Assembly (NCBI GenBank): GCA_964429695.1
Contig: CAYSCS010000063.1
Span: 65,403 to 129,402 of the forward strand
DNA length: 64,000 nucleotides
Origin: CAYSCS01 sp964429695
Lineage (GTDB): Bacteria > Acidobacteriota > Aminicenantia > Aminicenantales > Aminicenantaceae
Direction of reading: 5' to 3'
In this document: piece by piece, positions 1 to 9,139 of the stretch
Layout: each line of letters starts with the position of its first letter
Position numbering within the stretch: position 1 is the stretch's first letter
The notes under the pieces: generated by a model
Database searches by the model: none
Told to the model about the DNA's origin: nothing
The model's input: only the letters and a program-made list of their open reading frames with translations
Position numbers and translations under genes: made by a program

Positions 1-269
1 CAAAACCAGACCTGGCCATTCTGGATGAACCGACTTCTGGGCTTGATGTAATCAATGCTTTAGAAGTAAGAGAAATCATCAAGAAATTTGCAAGGGAAGG
101 AATCTCTATCCTTCTTTCTTCCCACAACATGCTCGAAATTGAATTCCTTTCTGATAGGGTTGCTCTCATCGACAAGGGAGTAATCCTTGACTCTGGAACA
201 CCACAGGGCCTCAAGGAAAAATACAGGGCGAATAACCTGGAAGAGGTCTTCAGGAGTGCGCTGAGATGA
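1..269 (+). CDS. ABC transporter ATP-binding protein, C-terminal part (cut by window edge)
   Basis: Reading from base 3, the open frame gives a Walker B/D-loop stretch (LAILDEPTSGLD), an H-loop (LLSSHNM) and the usual tail of an exporter-type ABC ATPase (DRVALIDKG, then a C-terminal EVF). The start, Walker A and signature motif lie outside the window. The stop TGA overlaps the ATG of the next gene (ATGA), so the ATPase and the permease at 266 are translationally coupled and form one ABC-2/NatA-NatB type exporter. ATP hydrolysis here would drive export of an unknown substrate. Confidence 0.9.
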   Translation, partial: KPDLAILDEPTSGLDVINALEVREIIKKFAREGISILLSSHNMLEIEFLSDRVALIDKGVILDSGTPQGLKEKYRANNLEEVFRSALR

Positions 270-1558
270 AAAAATTCATTAATCTCTTCTTTAAGGAAAT
301 AAGGGAACTGATTAACATCCAGTTGATTGTTTCCTTGGTTTTCACCATCGTCCTCTTCTACATAATAGGGCAGATGGCAAAAAGTGAGATGAAAAAGACG
401 CTCCGCCCCCAGAAGATTGCTGTCCTTGATCTGGATGAGTCGAGATTTTCTAAAGAGCTGAACCAGGGTCTCCGCCTGGCAAACTTCGAACTGCTGTTGG
501 TCTCAGAAAAAGACAAGGAAAAGGCAATCGAATGGGCTAAACTGAAGGATATCAACCTTCTTTTGGTCATCCCTCAGGGCTTCGGTGAATCTATGACTAG
601 CTTTGAATTGAAAGAAATAGAGACTTATTCCATTCTGAGAAGTTTTTCTCTAATAGGGAGTCGAAGCTCAGTGGTGCTGGGGAATGTTATCTCTGCTTTA
701 AACGAGTACATTTCGGATAATTTTTTGAAAAGTAAGATGCCCGATTTAGACCCGAAGAGGGTGAAAAAACCGATAAAGAGTAGAGATTTTGTCATCGTCA
801 GAGAAAGGATGGCAGAAGGGACTGCAGCAAGCATCGCTGGATTTGTTTCTTCACAGTCGGTTTTCGTTCCCATAATCTTGATGATGATTATCGTTTATTC
901 CTCTCAGATGGTCATCTCTGCCATAGCCATGGAGAAGCAAAATAAGACACTCGAAACCCTTCTCACCGTTCCCATAAACCGTGCTTCAATCGTCACCGCC
1001 AAGATGCTTAGCGCAGGTCTGGTGGGTTTGCTTTCAGCCGTAATCTACATGTTTGGATTCAGGTATTACATGTCAGGCTTCATGGGGGATGTTTCTGAAA
1101 GGGTGGAGGCATCGGGGCTTGCTGCGGTAATCCAGAAACTCGGCCTTTCTATGACTGCAGAGAGCTATTTTTTCCTCGGGCTTTCACTTTTCATTGCCAT
1201 TCTCTGTGCCCTCGCTCTTGCCACTATTCTGGGTGTTCTTGCTGAAGATTACAGAAGCGCCCAGAGCCTGATCATGCCGCTCATTTTTCTCGTCTTGATT
1301 CCCTATTTCCTTTCTTTCTTCAGTGACATCAGAACCCTCTCACTTCCGGTAAAGCTTCTTGTCTGGGCCATTCCTTTTTCCCATCCCTTCTTAACCACCC
1401 AGAACCTCCTTCTTGGTAATTACAAAGCCGTAATTGGCGGAATAATCTACATGATTTTTTTCTTCATCTTTCTCATCATAGTCGCTGCCCGCATTTTCTC
1501 CACGGATAAAGTTCTGACCATGAAGCTAAAATTCAGGAGAAAGAGGATAGTCCTCTGA
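266..1558 (+). CDS. ABC-2 type transporter permease (NatB-like)
   Basis: A 430-residue membrane protein with one N-terminal membrane segment (about residues 17-37), a long extracytoplasmic loop (about 40-190) and five or six membrane segments in the C-terminal half. This is the ABC2_membrane_3/NatB layout. The motif EKQNKTLETLLTVP after the second membrane segment is typical of the family. It overlaps the upstream ATPase by four bases and is its partner. NatA/NatB systems export sodium or drugs, but the substrate cannot be told here. The gene ends in a basic tail (KLKFRRKR). Confidence 0.88.
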   Translation: MKKFINLFFKEIRELINIQLIVSLVFTIVLFYIIGQMAKSEMKKTLRPQKIAVLDLDESRFSKELNQGLRLANFELLLVSEKDKEKAIEWAKLKDINLLLVIPQGFGESMTSFELKEIETYSILRSFSLIGSRSSVVLGNVISALNEYISDNFLKSKMPDLDPKRVKKPIKSRDFVIVRERMAEGTAASIAGFVSSQSVFVPIILMMIIVYSSQMVISAIAMEKQNKTLETLLTVPINRASIVTAKMLSAGLVGLLSAVIYMFGFRYYMSGFMGDVSERVEASGLAAVIQKLGLSMTAESYFFLGLSLFIAILCALALATILGVLAEDYRSAQSLIMPLIFLVLIPYFLSFFSDIRTLSLPVKLLVWAIPFSHPFLTTQNLLLGNYKAVIGGIIYMIFFFIFLIIVAARIFSTDKVLTMKLKFRRKRIVL

Positions 1559-1899
1559 TTTTGCCCCTTAAAGCCCTATCTTTATTTTTAAGATTAAAAT
1601 GAGGGAACTTCTCCAAATTAGCTCTCGAAAATTCCAGGGGAAGGGGAATAGATATCTTATTTTTTAAAATTAAGATTAATAGAAGCACAAGAGACCTTCA
1701 TTCTTCAGCTAATCTTCCGGCTCTTAATCACCTGCTTTTCTCAATTATCTCTTTCTGCGACTCGCTTGAGGAATAATTTTTTATCAACTATCCTGGAGAT
1801 GACCCTGAACTTATGAATCTTTAGAACACCTCTTTCATTTCCTATTAAACCAAAGGGAGGTGTAACTTGACTCTTTATGGGCTTAGGAAAAAATTGAGC
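1559..1899. other. Intergenic, convergent
   Basis: This stretch lies between the 3' ends of a plus-strand permease gene and a minus-strand permease gene. It is A+T-rich, and I see no ORF, hairpin with T-run or repeat that I can support. Confidence 0.6.
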
Positions 1900-2646
1900 T
1901 CAATAAGCACCGAAGAGCTTGAGAGCCATGATGATAATGGAAAGAGCGAGAATAGTACGAATCACCTTCTCTCCTCCCACTACAGAGACCCTAGCTCCCC
2001 ACCACCCTCCGAGTGAGTTACCTGCACCGAGTGCGATTCCAAGCTTCCAGTCAACGTTTCCTGTGAGAGCAAACACGATTAAGGCCGGCACTGTGTAGAG
2101 CATGATGATGAAGACCTTGTGCATGTTAACTTTAACCAGGTCAGGAAGGAGGAGGTGATATAAGGCGGCCATGAAGAGAAACCCTACCCCAACTTGAAGA
2201 AATCCTCCATAGAAGCCAATCCCTACGAGGACAGGATAGAGGAGCCAGCTTGGGATTCCATTTTTCCTTGATATTTTTAAGGAAGAAGGGGGAGGAAGGA
2301 ATAAGGAGATAACCACCAAAATCATCACCACTCCCAAGATTCGTTGGAAGAGGGCGTCGCTTACTCTTATAGCAATTAACGCTCCAGCCACTGCTCCAGG
2401 CAGAGTAAGAAGGGCAAGGGTAGAGCTTAATTTGAATTGATGCAGCTTTTTTCTCTTGAAAGAGGCAACGGCGAATACACTCTGGGCAAAGACTGCAATC
2501 CTGTTAGTTCCATTTGCTAGAGAAGAGTCAAGGCCGAGGAAGATCAGGGCGGGAAGGGTAAAAACAGACCCTCCTCCTGCAATAACATTTAGAAAACCTG
2601 CTGCTACTCCGACGACAAAGAGAATGAGAATGTCAAAAAGGCTCAT
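1900..2646 (-). CDS. Sulfite exporter TauE/SafE family permease
   Basis: A 248-residue integral membrane protein with about eight hydrophobic segments. It shows the family's two glycine-rich repeats: AGFLNVIAGGGSVFTLPAL near the N terminus and GFYGGFLQVGVGFLFM in the second half. Members move sulfite, sulfoacetate or other organic anions across the inner membrane, and the substrate is unknown here. The gene is divergent from the ABC gene at 3099. No Shine-Dalgarno is visible before the ATG (ggttaataaATG). Confidence 0.88.
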   Translation of the reverse strand: MSLFDILILFVVGVAAGFLNVIAGGGSVFTLPALIFLGLDSSLANGTNRIAVFAQSVFAVASFKRKKLHQFKLSSTLALLTLPGAVAGALIAIRVSDALFQRILGVVMILVVISLFLPPPSSLKISRKNGIPSWLLYPVLVGIGFYGGFLQVGVGFLFMAALYHLLLPDLVKVNMHKVFIIMLYTVPALIVFALTGNVDWKLGIALGAGNSLGGWWGARVSVVGGEKVIRTILALSIIIMALKLFGAY

Positions 2647-3098
2647 TTATTAACCAAGCCTAAAACATTTACCACATTTAAGCTCAAAATCCAATTTTAA
2701 GGTTTACTCTTTCTTTGGTAAAGTTGATTCCAGGAAAGTAGACCGCTGAGATGATCAAAAGATATTGCCGCTGAAGCAGCCAGAATGCAGGTCTGAAGTC
2801 CCCCAAGGGGAAGAAGAGGGTAGCGAGGAATAAATTCCGTCTATAATTTTTTCACTTTTTGCGCTTCTCTATCCTCTTTGAGGCCTCAGGCTTTGAGAAG
2901 GGGCGAGTATTTAACATGAGTCACTCTTGAATCTGAGCCTCCCTTGCCGAAGGAAAGGCATGAGCTTGTTTGCTTATGAAGAGGCAAATTGGGAAGGGAG
3001 GTTTCGCTTTCATAGGCTTAGGCTTTTAAAGGCTAATAAGTTAGATTAGTTACATAGTTCTTGCCTTGAGACTAGATTTAATTTATCTTTTTTATTCC
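2647..3098. other. Divergent intergenic region with imperfect inverted repeats
   Basis: This region must hold the promoters for the TauE gene (leftward) and the ABC gene (rightward). A pair of 8-base arms, CCTCCCTT at 2938-2945 and AAGGGAGG at 2994-3001, brackets a second pair, TTGCC at 2944-2948 and GGCAA at 2983-2987. It could fold as a long imperfect stem or serve as a paired regulator site. No promoter is convincing. Confidence 0.35.
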
Positions 3099-3833
3099 AT
3101 GTTTGAGCCAATAGTTGAGGTGAAAGGTTTGACGAAGTTCTTCAAGTCTTTGAGGGCTGTAAACTGTGTTTCTTTTGAGATGTATCCAGGGGAGATTCTT
3201 GGTTTATTAGGACCGAACGGCGCAGGAAAGACGACCATCATCCACATGCTCCTTGGGCTGACTACGCCGACTCAGGGAACGATTAAAATCTTCGGTAAGG
3301 ATCTGCGACATAGAAGAGAGGAGATAGCCGAAAAGATAAATTTTTCCTCAACTTATGTCTCCATGCCAAACTCATTGACGGTTAAAGAGTGCCTGAGCAT
3401 TTTTGCCACTCTTTACAGGGTAAAGAAAAAGGAAGATAGAATAAGGGAAGTCCTTCGTTGCTTTGAGATAGAGTCGATTAAAAACAAACTGGTTAGACAT
3501 CTCTCCTCTGGCCAGCAGACAAGGCTCAACCTCGCTAAATCCCTGATAAACAACCCCAAAATCCTGTTTCTTGATGAGCCAACAGCAAGCCTTGACCCTG
3601 ATATTGCGGATAAAACAAGAAATCTCTTGAAATCCATAAAGAGAGAAAACAACCTCTCCATCCTCTACACCTCTCACAATATGAAGGAGATGGAAGAGAT
3701 GTCCGATAGGCTTATCTTTCTCCACAAGGGAGAAATAATTGCTACAGGGAAACCGAAAGAAGTGATTGGAAGTTTCAGAGGTAAGGACCTCGAAGAGGTT
3801 TTTTTGAAGGTAGCGAGAGAGGAGGCAGTTTGA
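3099..3833 (+). CDS. ABC transporter ATP-binding protein
   Basis: A 244-residue ATPase with Walker A at residues 38-46 (GPNGAGKTT), signature LSSGQQTR, Walker B with D-loop (KILFLDEPTASLDPD) and H-loop (TSHNM). The order and the C-terminal tail match CcmA/NatA/DrrA-type exporter ATPases. An in-frame TTG at 3066 would add 11 residues, but homology begins at the ATG at 3099, so I use that. The stop overlaps the TTG start of the permease at 3830, showing a coupled two-gene exporter. The substrate is unknown. Confidence 0.9.
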   Translation: MFEPIVEVKGLTKFFKSLRAVNCVSFEMYPGEILGLLGPNGAGKTTIIHMLLGLTTPTQGTIKIFGKDLRHRREEIAEKINFSSTYVSMPNSLTVKECLSIFATLYRVKKKEDRIREVLRCFEIESIKNKLVRHLSSGQQTRLNLAKSLINNPKILFLDEPTASLDPDIADKTRNLLKSIKRENNLSILYTSHNMKEMEEMSDRLIFLHKGEIIATGKPKEVIGSFRGKDLEEVFLKVAREEAV

Positions 3834-4621
3834 AGCTCAATAGGTTGATGGCTCTTTTCTTGAGACACATGTACCTTTACCGACGGAGCATTCCCAGAAT
3901 CATGGAAGTCTTTTACTGGCCTTTTCTTGACCTTCTTGTCTGGGGATTCATAACCGTTTATCTCAGTCAATTCAGACAAACTCTACCTGGTTTTATCACC
4001 TACTTCCTTGGTGCCCTCATCCTCTGGGACATCCTTTTCCGAGCTCATCAAGGAATATCTGTCTCTTTCCTGGAAGATATATGGTCAAGGAATTTGCTCA
4101 ACCTCTTTGCCAGCCCTCTAAAACCATCCGAATACATTCTTGCCCTGATGTTTGTCAGCTTGGTCAAGCTTCTTATAACCTCAACCGTCATGGCATTTTT
4201 AGCCTGGCTCTTCTATTCTTTCAATATTTTTATCATCGGTGTCTCGCTCATCCCTTTTGTCTTGAATCTCATCCTCATGGGCTGGTCAATTGGAATTCTT
4301 ACTACAGGGTTGGTCCTGAGGTTTGGTCAGGAAGCTGAAGTCCTCGCTTGGGCTCTTGGATTTCTGTTCATGCCTGTTTCCGCTGTTTTCTATCCAGTTT
4401 CAGTTCTTCCCCCTCTGCTTCAATCAATTTCTCGCTTTGTCCCTTCTTCCCATGTGTTTGAAGGGATGCGAGCAATAATAAATTCAGGGAGATTTCCACT
4501 CACAGAATTGCTCCTGGCACTGGGAATAAACTTTCTCTACATTCTCATCTCTACCACCTTTTTCCACTTGAATTTCAGGGTGGTAAAGAAAAAGGGGCTC
4601 CTCGTGAGGATAGGAGAATAG
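3830..4621 (+). CDS. ABC-2 type transporter permease
   Basis: A 263-residue protein with six hydrophobic segments and no large soluble domain, as in the ABC2_membrane (DrrB/NodJ-like) family. The TTG start at 3830 overlaps the TGA of the ATPase and is preceded closely by GGAGG (3821-3825). The next ATG (3848) has no ribosome site at a proper distance. Segments such as LGALILWDILFRAHQGIS and GILTTGLVLRFG resemble the family's conserved regions. It pairs with the ATPase at 3099. Lipid-linked sugar, drug or heme export are all possible. Confidence 0.85.
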   Translation: MKLNRLMALFLRHMYLYRRSIPRIMEVFYWPFLDLLVWGFITVYLSQFRQTLPGFITYFLGALILWDILFRAHQGISVSFLEDIWSRNLLNLFASPLKPSEYILALMFVSLVKLLITSTVMAFLAWLFYSFNIFIIGVSLIPFVLNLILMGWSIGILTTGLVLRFGQEAEVLAWALGFLFMPVSAVFYPVSVLPPLLQSISRFVPSSHVFEGMRAIINSGRFPLTELLLALGINFLYILISTTFFHLNFRVVKKKGLLVRIGE

Positions 4622-4698
4622 TAGATTTAAAGAAAGGATTGAAATGAGGCAGTGGTAGAGGGAGAAGGCTATTAAATTAACTCCTTTCTGAATGAGAA

Positions 4699-6606
4699 TT
4701 AATCTTGGCCTTTTAAATGTTTATCGAGGAAATTGAGAATGGCACTGTAGCCTTTGATTTCATTTTCCTTTTTCACAAATCCATGCCCTTCATCCTCAAA
4801 GACAATGTATTCAACAGGGATGCCATTTTTCTTTACCGCTTCTACAATCTCGTCTGACTCAACCTTTAGGACTCTCGGGTCGTTTGCTCCCTGAAGAACC
4901 ATCAGTGGTCTGACAATGTTCTGCGCATGAAACAGAGGAGAGATGCTGAGCAGGTATTCCCTTTCTGTTTCAGGATTTCCTATTTCTTCATAGAGGGCTT
5001 TCTTGAATGCCTCCCACCAGGGCGGGATGCTTTCCAGGGTGCGGACCCAGTTTGAGATCCCGAACAGGTCTACTCCAACTGCAAAATCTTTTGGTCTAAA
5101 GGCAAGGGCAGCAAGAACCATGTAGCCTCCATAACTTCCTCCGATGATACCGATTTTTTTCTCATCCACATAACCAGTTGCCTTGAGGAATTCTTTTGCC
5201 GCCACACAATCATCGAGGTCTGCCTGTCCGTGCTTATGGTCATCCATTCTGAAGAAGGTCTTTCCATATCCAGAGCTTCCCCTATTGTTGACGTCGATTA
5301 TGGCATAGCCATGATTCACAAGGTACTGAAGCGGGGGATTATAACCTATTCGCGCCTGGCCTCCTGGTCCTCCATGAACTAAAACGAGAGCTGGTATTTT
5401 CTCTCCTTTCTTGATGTTGTGAGGTTTATAATAAATCGCGGGTATTTCAAGATTATCAAAGGAACGGTAACGCACAACCTCAGCCTCTACGAGATGCTCG
5501 GGATTAATTTCAGGATTCAGAGTCTCAGTGAGCTTTTTATAATTTTTGGTTTCAAAATCATAGACATATAGATTATTCGGTGACCTTGAGCCATTCACAT
5601 AGAAACTCATCAATCTTTCGCTTTTTGAGATGTTCACAGAGGAGATGTTTCCTTCAGGAAGCTCAGGAAGGCCCAAAGGAGTATTTGTAGCAGTATCATA
5701 AACCTTTATTACTGTTCTCCCGTCTTCGTTTATCCCTACTACCCGGAATTTTTCGTTTCTCGAAAAATAGGAAAACCAGATATCCCAGTCTGTCTTTTCC
5801 ACTATTTCTGATTCTCCACTCTCGAGGTCGTAACGTTTGAGGTAAGTAAACTCACTATCCTCGTCTGTAAGATAATAAAGGCTTCTGGAATCTGCGGTGA
5901 ATGTTTGAGGAAGGTAGTTTACATCCCCCTGATGAGGGCTGAGGTGTTTGAGCTTCTTTGTTTTTGTATCGAAAATATACATATCTGAATTGTGCTCTGT
6001 TATCGTTTTTTGGAAGGCATAGAAACGTTTATCCCTTGAAATTGCAGCTAAATTATAGCCTTCGTCATTCCTGTAGAGCATTCTGGGAGTAAAAGTTTCA
6101 ATGTCCATCTCGTAGAGGTCAAAAAAGCGGGGATCTCTCAGGTTAGAGCCATAAAAAAAGCTTTTTTCATCAAAGCTCCAGCCATAAAAAATGGACTTTG
6201 CCTTCTCCTCAGGAGTTAAATCTTTTATAGAGCCATCTTCATTCCGAAGGTAGATGTGACTGATTTCATTGCCTCCTTTGTCACTGCTATAAAGGATTCT
6301 CTCGTCATGAGGGAAATAGGAGATTACAAAGATTGCATCATCTGTCGAATTGGTGAGCTGGATGGGTTCTCCCCCTCCGACGGGAATTGCGTAGGCGTTG
6401 TAGATGCCTGTCTTATTGCTGGAGTAGAGAATCTTTTTCTCATCAGGAGAAAATGAACCGCCAAAGATTGACTCAGTATTGAGGAATTGTTCTATTGAAT
6501 ATTGCTTTACTTGAAGCGCTTCTTCTTTTTTTTCTTTTCTACATGAGGAAAGAATTAATGTGGCAAACAATAATCCACTCAAAGCAATAAAAATTTTTTT
6601 ATTCAT
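4699..6606 (-). CDS. S9 family prolyl-oligopeptidase-type serine peptidase, lipoprotein
   Basis: A 635-residue secreted peptidase. The N terminus is a lipoprotein signal with lipobox LSSC (Cys22). Residues about 35-380 hold WD40/PD40-like beta-propeller repeats (e.g. GSFSPDEKKILYSS, YFPHDERILYSS). Residues about 390-635 are the alpha/beta hydrolase domain with the catalytic triad Ser491 (GGSYGG), Asp576 (NDPR) and His608 (EGHGF). The family releases dipeptides or acyl-amino acids from short peptides, so it fits peptide scavenging at the cell surface or in the periplasm. AAGGAGGAG precedes the ATG. The lipid anchor is unusual among characterised S9 enzymes. Confidence 0.93.
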   Translation of the reverse strand: MNKKIFIALSGLLFATLILSSCRKEKKEEALQVKQYSIEQFLNTESIFGGSFSPDEKKILYSSNKTGIYNAYAIPVGGGEPIQLTNSTDDAIFVISYFPHDERILYSSDKGGNEISHIYLRNEDGSIKDLTPEEKAKSIFYGWSFDEKSFFYGSNLRDPRFFDLYEMDIETFTPRMLYRNDEGYNLAAISRDKRFYAFQKTITEHNSDMYIFDTKTKKLKHLSPHQGDVNYLPQTFTADSRSLYYLTDEDSEFTYLKRYDLESGESEIVEKTDWDIWFSYFSRNEKFRVVGINEDGRTVIKVYDTATNTPLGLPELPEGNISSVNISKSERLMSFYVNGSRSPNNLYVYDFETKNYKKLTETLNPEINPEHLVEAEVVRYRSFDNLEIPAIYYKPHNIKKGEKIPALVLVHGGPGGQARIGYNPPLQYLVNHGYAIIDVNNRGSSGYGKTFFRMDDHKHGQADLDDCVAAKEFLKATGYVDEKKIGIIGGSYGGYMVLAALAFRPKDFAVGVDLFGISNWVRTLESIPPWWEAFKKALYEEIGNPETEREYLLSISPLFHAQNIVRPLMVLQGANDPRVLKVESDEIVEAVKKNGIPVEYIVFEDEGHGFVKKENEIKGYSAILNFLDKHLKGQD

Positions 6607-6772
6607 TGCTCCTCCTTAAATTCTAAAAAATCACGGAACAAATAATTAATTCTTGGATTTGGTTCTTAAAAAGGGGGAATTTTATTGATTACAAAAGGTA
6701 TTTCATCTCCTTTCTCCGGGTTAAGTACAGTTTTTGCTTCTTTAAACTGAGATTATTTATGAAATCTTATCT

Positions 6773-7069
6773 TCAGAATTTTCTGAATCTATCTGGCTTT
6801 TTTGAACGATTTTCCTGGCGGCGTGCCTTATTGACTCTTAATTTTCTCCCTTTTATTTCCATCCCATCCAGAGAACTTATAGCCTTTCTTGCCTCTTCTT
6901 CCTTCTCAAACTCGGCGAATCCAAAGCCTTTAGACCTTCCCGTTACCTTATCTTTGATGATTTGTAATTCTTTAATCTGGATTCCTTTTTCCTTCATTGT
7001 GTTTTTCAATTCTTCTTCGGTCAAAGTGTAATCCAGATTCCCTAAGTAGATTTTTTTTTCTTCTTCCAT
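6773..7069 (-). CDS. RNA-binding protein with a single RRM domain
   Basis: A 98-residue protein that is almost entirely one RNA recognition motif. RNP2 (IYLGNL) is at residues 7-12 and RNP1 (KGFGFAEF) at 47-54, with a basic C-terminal tail (RRQENRSKKPDRFRKF). Small bacterial RRM proteins of this form are often cold- or stress-related RNA chaperones; the role is inferred only. It stands alone, with about 165 bases to the peptidase gene downstream. Confidence 0.92.
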   Translation of the reverse strand: MEEEKKIYLGNLDYTLTEEELKNTMKEKGIQIKELQIIKDKVTGRSKGFGFAEFEKEEEARKAISSLDGMEIKGRKLRVNKARRQENRSKKPDRFRKF

Positions 7070-7247
7070 ATAAATCTTACCTCTTAAAAAACATTTCTCC
7101 TTTATAAACTAAGTTTATTTTCATTTATTTTCTTTTCCTCCTTTTTGATTCTCTCATTGACTCGTCCTCTTCCTTTTTTATCTCACGCAATCTTAAACTG
7201 AGTGATTCATATATCACAAGCTTTAATCATTGTCAAAAACTAACCAT

Positions 7248-8366
7248 TTAGGGAGAGCATATTTCTTTAAGACATTCTTCCACGAGTTCAAGGGCTTTGA
7301 GAAACCTATCTTTTTCTTCTCCTACTCCAAAGCGAAGGTGAAAGTCGAGTTCAAAGTGGTCTCCAGCTGCCAGAAGAACACTCTTTCTTTCACGAATTTT
7401 CTCCACAAGCTCTGTGGAATTAATTTTTAGATTATAGCGAGGGAAGACTATGGCACCTGCCTTGGGAGGGATGCATTCGAAGATTCCATTCTGTCTTTTA
7501 AGCCAAGATTCGAAGAGAGGGTAGTTTGTACGGATTATTTTCCTTGTTCGCTCGAGTATTTTCTGTCTATTCTCTGGACTAAGGGCAATCCGTGCTAGGC
7601 GGTCGCTGAGTGCGGAAATGGAAATTGTGGTGTAGTCTTTGTATGCCCAGACTTTCTCGATAAATTCTGGTGGAGCTACCATCCAGCCCACCCTTAATCC
7701 TGGAAGACCATAAGCTTTGGAAAGACCGCAGGTGACGATTACTTTCTCATAGGCTCCCCACAGGGTCGGTGTGGTTTCCTCTCCATATTCTGCCCCCTGA
7801 TACACTTCATCCGAGACAAGCCATGCTTTTGCCCAACGAGCAAGCTCCAGAATTGTCTCCCTTGCCTCCTCATTTAAGACGCTTCCTGTAGGATTATTCG
7901 GGTTGGTTACTAAAATTATCTTTGTTTTTTTAGTAACTTTCTTTTTTAGTTCTTCAAGGTCAGGTCCCCATGATAATTCTTCCTTCAGATAGAATGGCCT
8001 TACCTTTCCCCCAAACGCTCTCACCAAGCCTCTTATCTGCATATAGTTAGGGAGCATGAAGATAACTTCATCTCCTGGCTCAACAAGCCTCCAGGTTGCA
8101 AGAAAATTAGCCTCAGCCGAACCAGAGGTGATAAGGATATTTTGAGGGTTTGAATCAGGATAAATTCGAGAAATTATTTCTTTTAGCTGAGGAGTTCCGT
8201 CGGATTGAATGTACCCCAGATGTGTCTCAAGAAGTTCTCTAAGTTCCTCCTTGGAGACTAACTCTTGGAGAGAGAGTGGGTAGACACCACTTTCGGATAG
8301 GTTATAATCGACTATATTTTCCCATACCGATTGCCATCTTTCCATCACAAAAGGCTCAATTTTCAT
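7248..8366 (-). CDS. PLP-dependent aminotransferase, class I/II
   Basis: A 372-residue fold-type I aminotransferase. Visible motifs are NPNNPTGSV, the Asp-Tyr region SDEVYQG and the Schiff-base lysine in CGLSKAYGLPGLRVGW, followed by the phosphate-binding arginine. It belongs to the aspartate/aromatic or capreomycidine-synthase-like subgroup rather than HisC, and the substrate cannot be read. A family member with this motif set normally deaminates an amino acid with 2-oxoglutarate. The gene is monocistronic and preceded by a plausible promoter (8408-8437). Confidence 0.9.
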   Translation of the reverse strand: MKIEPFVMERWQSVWENIVDYNLSESGVYPLSLQELVSKEELRELLETHLGYIQSDGTPQLKEIISRIYPDSNPQNILITSGSAEANFLATWRLVEPGDEVIFMLPNYMQIRGLVRAFGGKVRPFYLKEELSWGPDLEELKKKVTKKTKIILVTNPNNPTGSVLNEEARETILELARWAKAWLVSDEVYQGAEYGEETTPTLWGAYEKVIVTCGLSKAYGLPGLRVGWMVAPPEFIEKVWAYKDYTTISISALSDRLARIALSPENRQKILERTRKIIRTNYPLFESWLKRQNGIFECIPPKAGAIVFPRYNLKINSTELVEKIRERKSVLLAAGDHFELDFHLRFGVGEEKDRFLKALELVEECLKEICSP

Positions 8367-8407
8367 CTTTTTTTCCTTTCATCTTTTTGGTTTTTATTTA
8401 ATTGATA

Positions 8408-8437
8408 AGTATACTCCAAAGTGGTGGTGCTTGTCTA
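8408..8437 (-). promoter_or_regulatory. Promoter for aminotransferase gene
   Basis: Reading leftward, TAGACA at 8437-8432, an 18-base spacer and TATACT at 8413-8408. The -10 box is about 40 bases before the ATG at 8366. Both boxes match the sigma70 consensus at four or five of six positions. Confidence 0.4.
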
Positions 8438-8771
8438 AAAAAATTAGAAATGAGGAAGCACCCTTTTTTCTGGTATGGAGTTTAATTTGCATCGCGGACG
8501 AGCTTTTTCTTTCCTTAATGAGATTTACTCTTTCAGGTTGATGATAATCAGGGAATATGGGGATAAATTTCTAAGAGCCCTCTATTTCTTTAATCGACTC
8601 TTATGTTTCAATCAAAACCAACCGACGTAAAATTCACGCTTTCCCCAGAATTCTTTCTTATATCGCCTCTCATAGACTTAAATTCTTAGTTTTTTTTCAT
8701 CTTCATCTTATTTCTTTTTTCCAATTTTGTCGCATTGAAATATTCCACAAAAATTGGGCAGAGCAATAAAG
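8438..8771. other. Non-coding flank of IS remnant
   Basis: A+T-rich sequence between the aminotransferase promoter and the left end of the decayed IS3 element. I see no ORF, RNA gene or repeat here. Confidence 0.5.
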
Positions 8772-8787
8772 TGCAAATTGGGCTGCC
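8772..8787 (+). repeat. IS terminal inverted repeat, left
   Basis: TGCAAATTGGGCTGCC. It aligns with the reverse complement of 9868-9884 over the first eight bases exactly, then with a few mismatches and one gap. Similarity continues a few bases outward (taaag / taagg). Confidence 0.7.
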
Positions 8788-8813
8788 GAAAGATTAAGGG
8801 GAGGTATGATAAA

Positions 8814-9125
8814 ATGCTCTTTATGAGTTGGAAACATTATGAGGCAAGCTTTAAGGCTAAAGTGGCCTTGAAAGCCGTTAAGGTGGGAAAAAACGATAGC
8901 TCAGATAGCCAGCACTTTTAGGGTTCACCCTAACCAAGTTCGTCTGTGGCGAGAACAACTTCTGCATGCTTTGCCAGTTTTCTTTTCTGATCGAAGAAAA
9001 AGGAGAGAGTAATCTCAGGATGAGCTGGAAGCTGAGCTTTACCGCCAGATCGGCCGGCTTAAAGTAGATCTTGACTGGCTTAAAAAAAATTGCAACAGCT
9101 CCTGGAGCCAGGAGAAGAGATTTAA
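8814..9125 (+). pseudogene. IS3-family orfA (helix-turn-helix subunit), broken
   Basis: GGGGAGG precedes an ATG at 8814. The frame gives SWKHYEASFKAKVALKAVK, then breaks near 8885. A shift restores KTIAQIASTFRVHPNQVRLWREQL, the HTH_Tnp_1 domain. A TAA at 9010 interrupts DELEAELYRQIGRLKVDLDWLKKK, the leucine-zipper region, and a further shift in the A-run near 9085 follows. With at least two frameshifts and one nonsense codon, the protein is dead. Confidence 0.85.
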
Positions 9126-9139
9126 TCGAGGTGAGCGAG

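Noticed and set aside
2938..3001. Nested inverted repeats as an intrinsic terminator
   Set aside because: No T-run and located between divergent gene starts, where a terminator is not expected.
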